Below, one piece after another: positions 1-5,610 of a stretch of DNA of 7,472 bases. A program made the translations under genes and the position numbers. The stretch lies in contig JAICMT010000067.1 in the NCBI GenBank assembly GCA_025929125.1, positions 1 through 7,472 on the forward strand. Direction: 5' to 3'. Below the pieces are notes generated by a model that saw only the letters and a list, made by a program, of their open reading frames with translations, was not told the origin of the DNA and made no database searches. How positions within the stretch are numbered: position 1 is the first letter of the stretch; each line of letters begins with the position of its first letter. This DNA comes from Acidobacteriaceae bacterium. Lineage in GTDB: Bacteria; Acidobacteriota; Terriglobia; Terriglobales; Acidobacteriaceae.

Positions 1-18
1 CCTGAGGTAAGAGGGAGC

Positions 19-58
19 CGGCCTGACGCAGAACGAAGCGCGTCAGGCCGATTTTTTT
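19..58 (+). terminator. Rho-independent terminator at the left edge, plus-strand orientation
   Basis: A perfect 11-bp stem, CGGCCTGACGC (19-29) with GCGTCAGGCCG (40-50), encloses a 10-nt loop and is followed on the plus strand by A plus seven T (51-58). On the minus strand the stem is followed only by a C/T-mixed run, so the strong direction is plus. It would end a plus-strand gene lying left of the window; in-frame stops at 3-5 (TGA) or 8-10 (TAA) could belong to such a gene. It may act weakly for rimM in the other direction. Confidence 0.85.
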
Positions 59-74
59 GGCTCTGAGCGGGCGT

Positions 75-695
75 TCAGTCTGAGGTATTGCCCAGTCCAA
101 TGTCGTTGATGTGGACGAGACCCTCAGGAAGTGACATGCGGATCTGCCGGGCTGTGAGATTCAGCTCAAGCAAATATCCCTTGGCGAAGGGAATCAGTGC
201 CTCAGTGTTTCCGGGCGTTTGCACCACCAGCAGAGGAGCAGCATCTTCCAGGCGGCGAGTGCCGTCGGGCGTCGTGGCAAACTGGACATCTTCTACGGTT
301 CCGACGAGCACCTGGCCGTCAAAGACGCTGCAACCGAGCAGGTCCGAGATGTAGGCTGCACCGGGTTCGAGCGGCATGCGTTCTTCGACCGGGACCAGAA
401 TCTCCCTGGAACCAAGTTGCTCGGCGGCTGAGATGGACTCGACTCCGGCAAGCTGAAGCACTACCCGCCCGGCGTTCCGGCCGACAGGACGCCAATGCGA
501 GATGATCCGTACCGGAACGGGAGGAGCGAGCTTTTCGCCTTCGGCGGCGCTGAAGCCCGGTTCGGCCAGCCAGACCTCGGGGTTTGACGCGAAGCGCTCC
601 GGGAAATCGGTGAAGAGGTCGGCGAGAACTTCGCCCTTACGTCCCTGCGGGCGCAGAATGCGGGCGAGCAGGGTCCATTGCGAAGAGGTCGTCAT
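75..695 (-). CDS. rimM: Ribosome maturation factor RimM
   Basis: RimM is a cytoplasmic factor that binds ribosomal protein S19 and helps the 30S head (3' domain of 16S rRNA) mature. The 206-aa product has the two expected parts. The N-terminal RimM beta-barrel opens with LARILRPQGRKGEVLADLFTD (about residues 10-30), the family's glycine/GEV signature, and continues to about residue 105. A C-terminal PRC-barrel starts at YISDLLGC (about 115-122) and includes VGTVEDV and LIPFAKGYLLEL. Length is within or slightly above the usual 165-200 aa. ATG at 695 is preceded by AGGAG only 2 nt away, which is tight, but no better start exists because the conserved domain begins within ten residues. It lies 87 nt downstream of khpA in the same direction, matching the common rpsP-KH-rimM order. 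No trmD is visible before the window ends. Confidence 0.95.
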   Translation of the reverse strand: MTTSSQWTLLARILRPQGRKGEVLADLFTDFPERFASNPEVWLAEPGFSAAEGEKLAPPVPVRIISHWRPVGRNAGRVVLQLAGVESISAAEQLGSREILVPVEERMPLEPGAAYISDLLGCSVFDGQVLVGTVEDVQFATTPDGTRRLEDAAPLLVVQTPGNTEALIPFAKGYLLELNLTARQIRMSLPEGLVHINDIGLGNTSD

Positions 696-782
696 AGCTC
701 CTATTGGGTGGATTAAAACAGAAACCGCCGAGAACCTCGAAGGCTTCTACTGGCGGTGTTCTGGGACTTTCCGAGGCCGAAA

Positions 783-1079
783 CTACTCTGCGGTGCGGCC
801 CTTCTCGTCTTCGACAATGTCTAGCGCGAATCGATGGTGAAGCTTCATACTGGCGGCACCGAGAATCGTGCGGAGGGAACGAGCGGTGCGTCCCTGCTTC
901 CCAATGACCTTTCCAATATCCTGATGGGCGACCCGCAGCCGGATAACGGTTGAGCCGTTATCGTCGATCAGATCAACTTTTACATCGTCTGGCTGATCGA
1001 CAAGTGCACGGACAATATCCGACATCAGGTTCTTCATCAATTCGGGCGGATGGATAGCAACGGAAGTAGCTTGATTCAT
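783..1079 (-). CDS. khpA: KhpA-type KH-domain RNA-binding protein
   Basis: This is a small single-KH-domain protein of the KhpA/YlqC family, an RNA-binding protein that in other bacteria partners with KhpB/Jag and is routinely encoded between rpsP and rimM. The 98-aa product carries the nucleic-acid-binding loop GxxG as GKQG (residues 60-63) within IGKVIGKQGRTARSLRTIL, preceded by the helix NLMSDIVRALVDQPDDV (about 17-33) and beta strands around VKVDLID and STVIRLRV. It is about 20 residues longer at the N terminus than typical family members (near 76-80 aa). The ATG at 1079 is chosen because GAGG (1089-1092) stands 9 nt upstream, whereas the internal ATG at 1037, which would give the classical length, lacks a recognisable ribosome-binding site. 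The first 14 residues are therefore a probable but unproven extension. The stop is TAG. Confidence 0.93.
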   Translation of the reverse strand: MNQATSVAIHPPELMKNLMSDIVRALVDQPDDVKVDLIDDNGSTVIRLRVAHQDIGKVIGKQGRTARSLRTILGAASMKLHHRFALDIVEDEKGRTAE

Positions 1080-1340
1080 CTGCGTATACCTCTTCTAAAT
1101 ATGCCGCTTGGCTCAGTACGCCCTTAGCCCCATCTTCGTGAGGTCTTCAGGGTGGCCCGAGGTTCGGCCAGTGCGGCGCATACTCCGCCTCTGCCAGCGC
1201 GGAGAGATGCCAGCCAGTAGGGAACCCGGCTGACCCTTCCGAAGAGTCTACTGGAATAAAGCAAAGTTGGAAGTGCAGAAAGCGACGGTTGTCGCATTCT
1301 TTGGGCACTGGTTTCTGATTACCAGATAACTAGTTCGCCA
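1080..1340 (-). other. Long structured spacer between rpsP and khpA
   Basis: This is a 261-nt non-coding gap inside what is normally a tight operon. Several short inverted repeats are visible. CTAGT (1330-1334) pairs with ACTAG (1340-1344) across the rpsP stop codon. CTGGT (1308-1312) pairs with ACCAG (1321-1325). GCGAC (1282-1286) pairs with GTCGC (1291-1295) around a GGTT loop, and the minus strand is T-rich after it. TGGCC (1153-1157) pairs with GGCCA (1166-1170). Only weak ORFs exist, the longest a 53-codon GTG frame without a ribosome-binding site. It may hold an attenuator, a processing site or a small RNA; I recognise no known RNA family. Confidence 0.4.
1277..1300 (-). terminator. Possible weak terminator/attenuator hairpin after rpsP
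   Basis: AGAA-x-GCGAC (1277-1286), loop GGTT and GTCGC-x-TTCT (1291-1300) form a 9-pair stem with one internal mismatch. On the minus strand it is followed directly by a pyrimidine-rich stretch, but not by a clean U-tract. It lies about 40 nt after the rpsP stop. If it works at all it would set the ratio of S16 mRNA to khpA-rimM mRNA, because no separate strong promoter for khpA was recognised. Confidence 0.3.
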
Positions 1341-1592
1341 CTAGGCGGCTTCAACTGGGGCAGCTGCAGGCTGTTGCGCCATCAGTTTGCCCACCCGATC
1401 GGAAAGCTGGGCACCCTTGCTGACCCAATAATCGATGCGTTCGCGCTTCAGATCCACCGAGGCCGGTGAGGTGCGCGGATTGTAGGTGCCAACCACCTCA
1501 ACGGAGCGGCCATTGCGCGCGCGATCCTTCTCAATAACAACGACGCGGTAGTGCGGCTGTTTGCGGGCGCCGACACGCGCCAAACGAATCAT
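1341..1592 (-). CDS. rpsP: 30S ribosomal protein S16
   Basis: S16 is a primary assembly protein that binds the 5' domain of 16S rRNA in the 30S subunit. The 83-aa product begins MIRLARVGARKQPHYRVVV, the diagnostic S16 N terminus, followed by DRARNGRSVEVVGTYNPRT (residues 23-41), then RERIDYWVSKGAQLSDRVGKL (50-70) and an Ala/Pro-rich tail. Length is normal. The reading frame stays open upstream to a TTG at 1727, but that extra 45 residues resembles nothing in S16 and is rejected. The GAGAGG ribosome-binding site (1608-1613) is 15 nt from the ATG at 1592 but 9 nt from an in-frame GTG at 1598, so translation may start two codons earlier (M-L-M-I-R). First gene of the rpsP-khpA-rimM unit; a candidate promoter lies about 100 nt upstream. 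Confidence 0.95.
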   Translation of the reverse strand: MIRLARVGARKQPHYRVVVIEKDRARNGRSVEVVGTYNPRTSPASVDLKRERIDYWVSKGAQLSDRVGKLMAQQPAAAPVEAA

Positions 1593-1698
1593 CAACACAG
1601 TAAAGAACCTCTCGAAAAGAAAATCGGTGTATGTGGGCAGGATAGAGCGAACCGCCGCGCAGGGCACGGCACCGCATATTGATACGACCCAACACCTA

Positions 1699-1727
1699 AG
1701 TATCGCGGAGTTTGGCCGAAATCGCAA
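1699..1727 (-). promoter_or_regulatory. Candidate sigma-70-type promoter for rpsP
   Basis: On the minus strand TTGCGA (1722-1727) and GATACT (1699-1704) are separated by exactly 17 nt. Each matches the -35 and -10 consensus at 4 of 6 positions. Transcription would start near 1692, giving an rpsP leader of about 100 nt. It lies between the terminator of the preceding operon (1823-1848) and rpsP, where a promoter is required. The call rests on consensus matching and position only. Confidence 0.5.
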
Positions 1728-1822
1728 ATGAAACCGGTCTCCCCGTGCGGGAGATCGTGCGATGTGAGGAGGAGGGTGATCTGGAGTGCTGGACTCCCGT
1801 GGAGCTTGTAGCTATGGCCCGG

Positions 1823-1848
1823 AAAAAGGGGCCGGCAAATCCGGCCCC
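1823..1848 (-). terminator. Rho-independent terminator of the symporter-isomerase operon
   Basis: Plus-strand GGGGCCGG (1828-1835), loop CAAAT and CCGGCCCC (1841-1848) form a perfect 8-bp all-GC stem. Read on the minus strand it is followed by five T (1827 down to 1823). It begins 16 nt after the isomerase stop codon and separates this operon from rpsP downstream. Confidence 0.9.
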
Positions 1849-1864
1849 CTCTGCTGCAGCGGTG

Positions 1865-3277
1865 CTACTTATGCCAGTGCATCGGCCACTTAAGGTACTT
1901 CGAAGCGGCTTCATACACCGCCCCCGCGGTATTGGAGAAATTAGCCGCCACGTGGTGCTCAAACCCGTTCTCACAGATGTAGTGCAGCAGCTTCTGCATA
2001 TTCGGGATCTCGACCACGCCAGCTCCGCCGAAGGTATTGAGGGGATCATCGGTGAAGGCGCCCTCGCCAACATAGCCGCGAAGCGTTCCGGTGAAGTCAT
2101 CGGTGGAGAATCGGGCGAAGCTCATGGGGCCGGCTTTGACGGTACCGTCGAGAGTGCCGTGGGTGTTCTCCTTGCCAACGGTACCAGCGATGATGAGCTG
2201 ATAATCCATCTTTACGCCCTGCTTGAAGAAGTGCTTGGGCAGGTTGGAGCAGTGGAAGCAGACCGCCTTATTGGGGTTGTCACCGTAGTTGTTGTTCCAG
2301 TCCAGGAGCGCCGAGGGCGTCTCGCTGGCCAGCGTGAGGGCGTGCATGGACAGGGTGCCAAGCGTATCCACTTCGCACGCCGAGGGCACCAGATCCTCAG
2401 ACATCATCGACATGACAGTGCAGGGCACGATGCCGAGATACTCCTCCATGGAGGTCCAGCACTGGACGGACGTGACCGTCAGTTCCGAGGCGGCCTTCCA
2501 TCCATCGATCACTGCGCCCAGCTTTGCCATCTTCAGCAGTGCCGCTTCAGGAGTGTCGCCCACCGGGATGTACTTCTTGATGGCCGCGAGCTTTGCCTGT
2601 GCGGCATCGTCGTTGTCCTTCATGCGATTGATACGCCCCATGACCTCGGAGAGGTCGAGGGTTTCGACCGTGATGCCGGAGCGCTCCAATAGCTTCTCGG
2701 AGTAGCGGACCGTGTTGAAGGCAGTGGGCCGGGCACCAATCGCGCCCATACGCAAATTCTTGAAGCCACGGACCACCCGGCACACGCCCGAGAACCAGGC
2801 CAGGTCCGCCTTGAACTCCGCCGAATCCGTTGCCTCGGTATGGAGGGTGGTGATGGAGTACGGGATTCCGTACTGCTTCAGGTTGTTACAAATCGACATT
2901 TTGCCGCAGAACGAGTCGCGACGAAAGGCGATAGACATCTTGCTGGGATCGTCCGGCGTGGCCTGGATCAGCACTGGAACGTGCAGGTCGGCGAGACGAA
3001 TCGCATCAGCCAGGCCGCGCTCCTCGCCGAAGTTGGGCAGGGTAATGATGAGGCCGTCGATGTCAGCCGCGTGCTGCTTGAAGAGGGCGGCGCATTTCTT
3101 GGCGTCCTCATAGGTTTCCACCGCGCCGTGGGCAGTGACTTCAGGCGACAGCACGATGGGCTTGATGCCGGCGGATTCGAGCGCTGCGACGATTTCCAGG
3201 CGGCCACTGGTCGCAAGGTGGGAAGGGAAGAAGCCACGGTTGCCAACAAGGACTCCCATGGTCATGGTACGAGGCAT
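1865..3277 (-). CDS. L-fucose/L-arabinose isomerase-family protein, sugar substrate unknown
   Basis: This is a 470-aa member of the fucose/arabinose isomerase fold, expected to interconvert an aldose and its ketose in the cytoplasm using a divalent metal (typically Mn2+). The N-terminal half (VGNRGFFPSHLA, then DGLIITLPNFGEERG, then RRDSFCGKMSICNNL) resembles the substrate-binding Rossmann-like domains. The C-terminal half resembles Fucose_iso_C. Candidate metal ligands are Glu302 in CEVD, Asp326 in LLDWNNN and His441/His442 in FEHHVA. The Glu-Asp spacing of 24 equals E337/D361 of E. coli FucI, as I recall those positions. It is shorter than FucI (591 aa), close to AraA size. ATG 3277 is chosen because GGAG lies 8 nt upstream; the frame extends nine codons to a TTG at 3304, for which the evidence is poorer. 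It is last in the operon with a symporter and a small membrane protein. The family spans several sugars, so no gene symbol is given. Confidence 0.88.
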   Translation of the reverse strand: MPRTMTMGVLVGNRGFFPSHLATSGRLEIVAALESAGIKPIVLSPEVTAHGAVETYEDAKKCAALFKQHAADIDGLIITLPNFGEERGLADAIRLADLHVPVLIQATPDDPSKMSIAFRRDSFCGKMSICNNLKQYGIPYSITTLHTEATDSAEFKADLAWFSGVCRVVRGFKNLRMGAIGARPTAFNTVRYSEKLLERSGITVETLDLSEVMGRINRMKDNDDAAQAKLAAIKKYIPVGDTPEAALLKMAKLGAVIDGWKAASELTVTSVQCWTSMEEYLGIVPCTVMSMMSEDLVPSACEVDTLGTLSMHALTLASETPSALLDWNNNYGDNPNKAVCFHCSNLPKHFFKQGVKMDYQLIIAGTVGKENTHGTLDGTVKAGPMSFARFSTDDFTGTLRGYVGEGAFTDDPLNTFGGAGVVEIPNMQKLLHYICENGFEHHVAANFSNTAGAVYEAASKYLKWPMHWHK

Positions 3278-3285
3278 TTCAAAGT

Positions 3286-3289
3286 CTCC
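3286..3289 (-). promoter_or_regulatory. Shine-Dalgarno site fixing the isomerase start
   Basis: Minus-strand GGAG stands 8 nt before the ATG at 3277. It lies inside the longer open frame that starts at TTG 3304, so it argues for the shorter protein. Confidence 0.7.
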
Positions 3290-3349
3290 ATAAAGCTTGG
3301 GCAACGTCGGATTCGCTGCCGGTTGGTGTTTAAAGGGTACGGCTTGAGT

Positions 3350-3592
3350 TTAGACCTTGTTCTTGTCGCCGCGGCGTGGCCGGTACCTAAGGGTATAGAA
3401 CGCGCCGAAGAGAAACAGCAGCAGCCCCCACCAGAAGGTAGGGTGCAAGTTGTTGAGCACGGTGGGGGCCTCATGACCGCCGAACCACTCATATGCTCCG
3501 TAGGGGAGCAGTACTAGCCCGTAGGCCAGCGTCATAATGCCGACAAAAAACCAGATGGAAAGCGCTTCGCCGCGTCCTGTTCCTTCTGCCAT
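3350..3592 (-). CDS. Small two-helix membrane protein, possible symporter partner
   Basis: This 80-aa protein has no family I can name. Two hydrophobic segments are clear: about residues 11-33 (LSIWFFVGIMTLAYGLVLLP and following) and 52-68 (TFWWGLLLFLFGAFYT). They are joined by a polar loop with GGHEAPTVLNNLHP, and the C terminus is strongly basic (RYRPRRGDKNKV). The positive-inside rule places the basic tail in the cytoplasm and, with two helices, the N terminus there too. ATG 3592 has GGGA about 8 nt upstream. The gene starts 65 nt after the symporter stop and ends 72 nt before the isomerase start, all in one direction. Known SSS-family transporters often have small two-helix companions next to them (YjcH/DUF485 with ActP, YhdT with PanF, DUF4212 proteins), so an accessory-subunit role is a reasonable inference, not shown by sequence similarity. 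Confidence 0.8.
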   Translation of the reverse strand: MAEGTGRGEALSIWFFVGIMTLAYGLVLLPYGAYEWFGGHEAPTVLNNLHPTFWWGLLLFLFGAFYTLRYRPRRGDKNKV

Positions 3593-3657
3593 AGATCCGT
3601 CCCTTCGGGAAATTCAACGTTTTGATATTCCGGGATGCGCTTTGAAAGCTCAGGCGC

Positions 3658-5400
3658 TTACCAGAAGATGATCTGCAGGATGATGAAGACGATGGAAACC
3701 ACACCCGCCCAGAAGATCGGCTTCTGCCATAGGGTGGTTGCACCGTCGTGTGGGATCACAGTGGCTCCATAGACTAAGCCATTGAGCTCGCTCTCAGGTC
3801 GCGGCTTGGTGAGCATACTGACAATTACAGTGACGCCGACGCAGATCAGCCAACTCCACAGCGCGCGGAACATGTTTTCCGCCATCGGTTGTGCATCCGG
3901 AGACAGCGCGATGCGAGACAGCGCCAACTGTTTATGGGCTACTGTGCCGGTGCTGGTGTAAACGAACATTGCGATCGAAGAAGCGGTGCCGGCGAGCAAC
4001 CCGAGGAAGCCACCCCAGTTGGTGGCACGCTTCCACAGCATGCCCAGGATCACCGTCCCGAACAACGGAGCGATGAAGAAGCTGAACAGCGCCTGTACGT
4101 AGTCCATGATCGAGGCCGCATTCATCACCAGGTATGCCGTGCCGATAGAGACGAGCATGCCGATGACCGTCGACCACCGACCCATCAGGACGTAGTGCTT
4201 GTCCGAGGCGCGCTTGTTCATGTAGGCGCCGTAGATGTCATATGTCCAAACCGTGGAGAAGGCGCTGACGTTGCCGGCCATGCCGGACATAAAGCCTGCG
4301 ACGAGCGCAGTAATGCCCAGGCCCAGTAGTCCCGGGCCGCAATAGCGTATCAACATCAACGGCAGCACCTGGTCGTAGCTGTGCAGGGCGGGATTGCCCT
4401 TGGCTACATCGGCCGGTACGAGGTGAAACAGAGGGTGACCGTTCTGCATTAGGCCGAGGCAGATGAGGCCGGGCACGATGACGATCAGCGGCACCGCCAT
4501 CTTGAAGGCCGCACCGATCACGGGCGCCATCTTGGCGGCGCGCAGATTGTGAGCGGAAAGGACACGCTGAACCACGAGGAAGTCGGTTGTCCAATAGCCG
4601 AAGGAGATGATCGCCCCCAGGCCAAAGACGATACCCACCCAGTTGATGCCCATCGGATTGTCTTTGAAGTGCCCAAGTGTGGACCAGAGGTGAGTGTATT
4701 GGTTGGTCTGCATGTTGATGGCGATGTTGGCCTTCAATTGCGTCCATCCTCCGGCCTCGATGAGACCCAGGATTGGGATCAGCGCTGCGCCCGCCCAGAT
4801 GAGCACGAATTGCAATACTTCATTGATGATGGCGGAGCGCAGACCGCCTAGCATGACGTAAATGGCAACCGTCGCCGCGCCGACCCAGATGGAGAGCGTC
4901 ATGTTCCAGCCGAGCACGGTCTGCATTACCACGGCCATCGCGTACATGTTCACCCCGGACATCAGGATGGTCATGAAGGCGAAGGATATGGCGGCGAGTC
5001 CGCGTGCGCCCTCGCCAAACCGAAGCTGCAGATATCCGGGGACCGAGTGCGTCTTCGAGATGTAATAGAACGGCATCATTACGATGCCGAGGAAGAGCAT
5101 GGCTGGAATCGCGCCGATCCAGTACCAGTGTGTGGCAAGAATTCCGTACTGGTACGCCGAACCCGCCCATCCCATCAGCTCTAATGAGCCGAGATTGGCG
5201 GAGACGAAGCTGAGCCCCGCAATCCATGCGGTCATTTCTCGGCCAGCCAGGAAGAACTCTTCGCTGGTGTTCGTCTGGCCTTTCACATAGAACCCGATGA
5301 ACAGCACCACGGCAAAATACAGCACCAGAATGGTGAGATCGATGGGTGTTAAGCGCGTAAGTTGCGAGGCGGCGAGCAGGGAAAGGGCAGGAGCGTGCAT
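3658..5400 (-). CDS. SSS/SLC5-family sodium:solute symporter, probably for a sugar
   Basis: This 580-aa inner-membrane transporter of the solute:sodium symporter family (LeuT-like fold) has about 14 hydrophobic helices. Recognisable blocks are EEFFLAGREMTAWIAGLSF (residues 48-65), SANLGSLELMGWAGSAYQYG (67-86, TM1-TM2 region), HSVPGYLQLRFG (118-129), the family signature end GGLRS (185-189), FGYWTTDFLVVQRVL (267-281) and the TM9-region segment ending TYDIY (386-390). This pattern is closest to the SGLT/vSGLT sugar branch. ATG 5400 starts just before TM1; the upstream site is weak (no good Shine-Dalgarno). It is the first gene of an operon with a two-helix protein and a sugar-isomerase homologue, so a monosaccharide is the likely cargo. 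The exact sugar and the coupling ion are inferred from family and neighbours. Confidence 0.92.
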   Translation of the reverse strand: MHAPALSLLAASQLTRLTPIDLTILVLYFAVVLFIGFYVKGQTNTSEEFFLAGREMTAWIAGLSFVSANLGSLELMGWAGSAYQYGILATHWYWIGAIPAMLFLGIVMMPFYYISKTHSVPGYLQLRFGEGARGLAAISFAFMTILMSGVNMYAMAVVMQTVLGWNMTLSIWVGAATVAIYVMLGGLRSAIINEVLQFVLIWAGAALIPILGLIEAGGWTQLKANIAINMQTNQYTHLWSTLGHFKDNPMGINWVGIVFGLGAIISFGYWTTDFLVVQRVLSAHNLRAAKMAPVIGAAFKMAVPLIVIVPGLICLGLMQNGHPLFHLVPADVAKGNPALHSYDQVLPLMLIRYCGPGLLGLGITALVAGFMSGMAGNVSAFSTVWTYDIYGAYMNKRASDKHYVLMGRWSTVIGMLVSIGTAYLVMNAASIMDYVQALFSFFIAPLFGTVILGMLWKRATNWGGFLGLLAGTASSIAMFVYTSTGTVAHKQLALSRIALSPDAQPMAENMFRALWSWLICVGVTVIVSMLTKPRPESELNGLVYGATVIPHDGATTLWQKPIFWAGVVSIVFIILQIIFW

Positions 5401-5481
5401 TCGGTAAGCGGGTCCAATCTGCCGGCGCCAGTTGGTTGCAGAGCCGGTCTAGGGGAACTCGAATTCGGTAGCCTTCAAAAC

Positions 5482-5517
5482 TATATACCCAGTCTGGGAC
5501 AGGTAGCCGTCTGGGAC
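5482..5517 (-). promoter_or_regulatory. Candidate promoter/operator of the symporter operon with 9-bp direct repeats
   Basis: Minus-strand TATATA (5482-5487) is a plausible -10 about 80 nt before the symporter start. The -35 position (5505-5510) does not match consensus. Instead two identical copies of GTCCCAGAC (minus strand; 5492-5500 and 5509-5517) with a 17-bp period cover the spacer and -35 region. The first copy overlaps a hyphenated palindrome CCCAG-T-CTGGG (5488-5498). A poor -35 combined with repeats at this position is typical of a regulated promoter. The regulator is not in the window. Confidence 0.45.
5492..5517. repeat. Pair of 9-bp direct repeats in the divergent intergenic region
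   Basis: GTCTGGGAC occurs at 5492-5500 and again at 5509-5517, identical over nine bases with start-to-start spacing of 17 bp. The sequence is directly visible; function as an operator is inferred from its place between two divergent genes. Confidence 0.75.
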
Positions 5518-5536
5518 CTGGCACCGGGGCATCCCC

Positions 5537-5565
5537 TTGGAACCAATGGGAATCGTACCTAATAC
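5537..5565 (+). promoter_or_regulatory. Candidate promoter for the LEA-like gene
   Basis: TTGGAA (5537-5542) and TAATAC (5560-5565) are separated by 17 nt. The -35 matches consensus at 4 of 6 positions and the -10 at 3 of 6, so this is a weak match. Start of transcription would be near 5572, giving a leader of about 40 nt. The -35 lies in the palindrome TTGG-AA-CCAA (5537-5546). Confidence 0.35.
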
Positions 5566-5594
5566 GTTGCCGGGGCAGAGACTGCCCAATGGGC
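5543..5594 (+). repeat. Repeated CCAATGGG element before the LEA-like gene
   Basis: CCAATGGG occurs at 5543-5550 and 5586-5593, 43 bp apart. The second copy forms the hyphenated palindrome GCCCA-A-TGGGC (5584-5594) directly before the ribosome-binding site GGGAGGA (5597-5603). One copy would sit in the promoter spacer and one next to the translation start, so either a protein operator or a leader hairpin is possible. Confidence 0.4.
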
Positions 5595-5610
5595 GCGGGA
5601 GGATTGAAGA

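Noticed and set aside
724..762. Inverted repeat ACCGCC/GGCGGT with nearby AGAAC/GTTCT between khpA and rimM
   Set aside because: The two short pairings compete with each other and no U-tract follows; too weak to call an attenuator.
1153..1172. GGTTCGGCC resembling a tRNA T-loop
   Set aside because: No acceptor, anticodon or D-arm pairing can be found around it.
1147..1308. 53-codon GTG-started minus-strand frame in the rpsP-khpA spacer
   Set aside because: No Shine-Dalgarno sequence, a composition unlike a folded protein and no recognisable motif.
1593..1727. 45-residue N-terminal extension of S16 from a TTG at 1727
   Set aside because: The extension has no S16 similarity, the TTG falls in the candidate -35 box, and the ribosome-binding site lies much closer to the canonical start.
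1712..2692. Long plus-strand open frame (326 codons, TTG start) opposite the isomerase
   Set aside because: It runs antisense through most of the isomerase gene, through the terminator hairpin, and lacks a convincing ribosome-binding site. The first 40 residues look protein-like, but open antisense frames are common in GC-rich genes.
5519..5535. TGGCAC resembling a sigma-54 -24 element
   Set aside because: The required TTGC-type -12 element at the correct spacing is absent.
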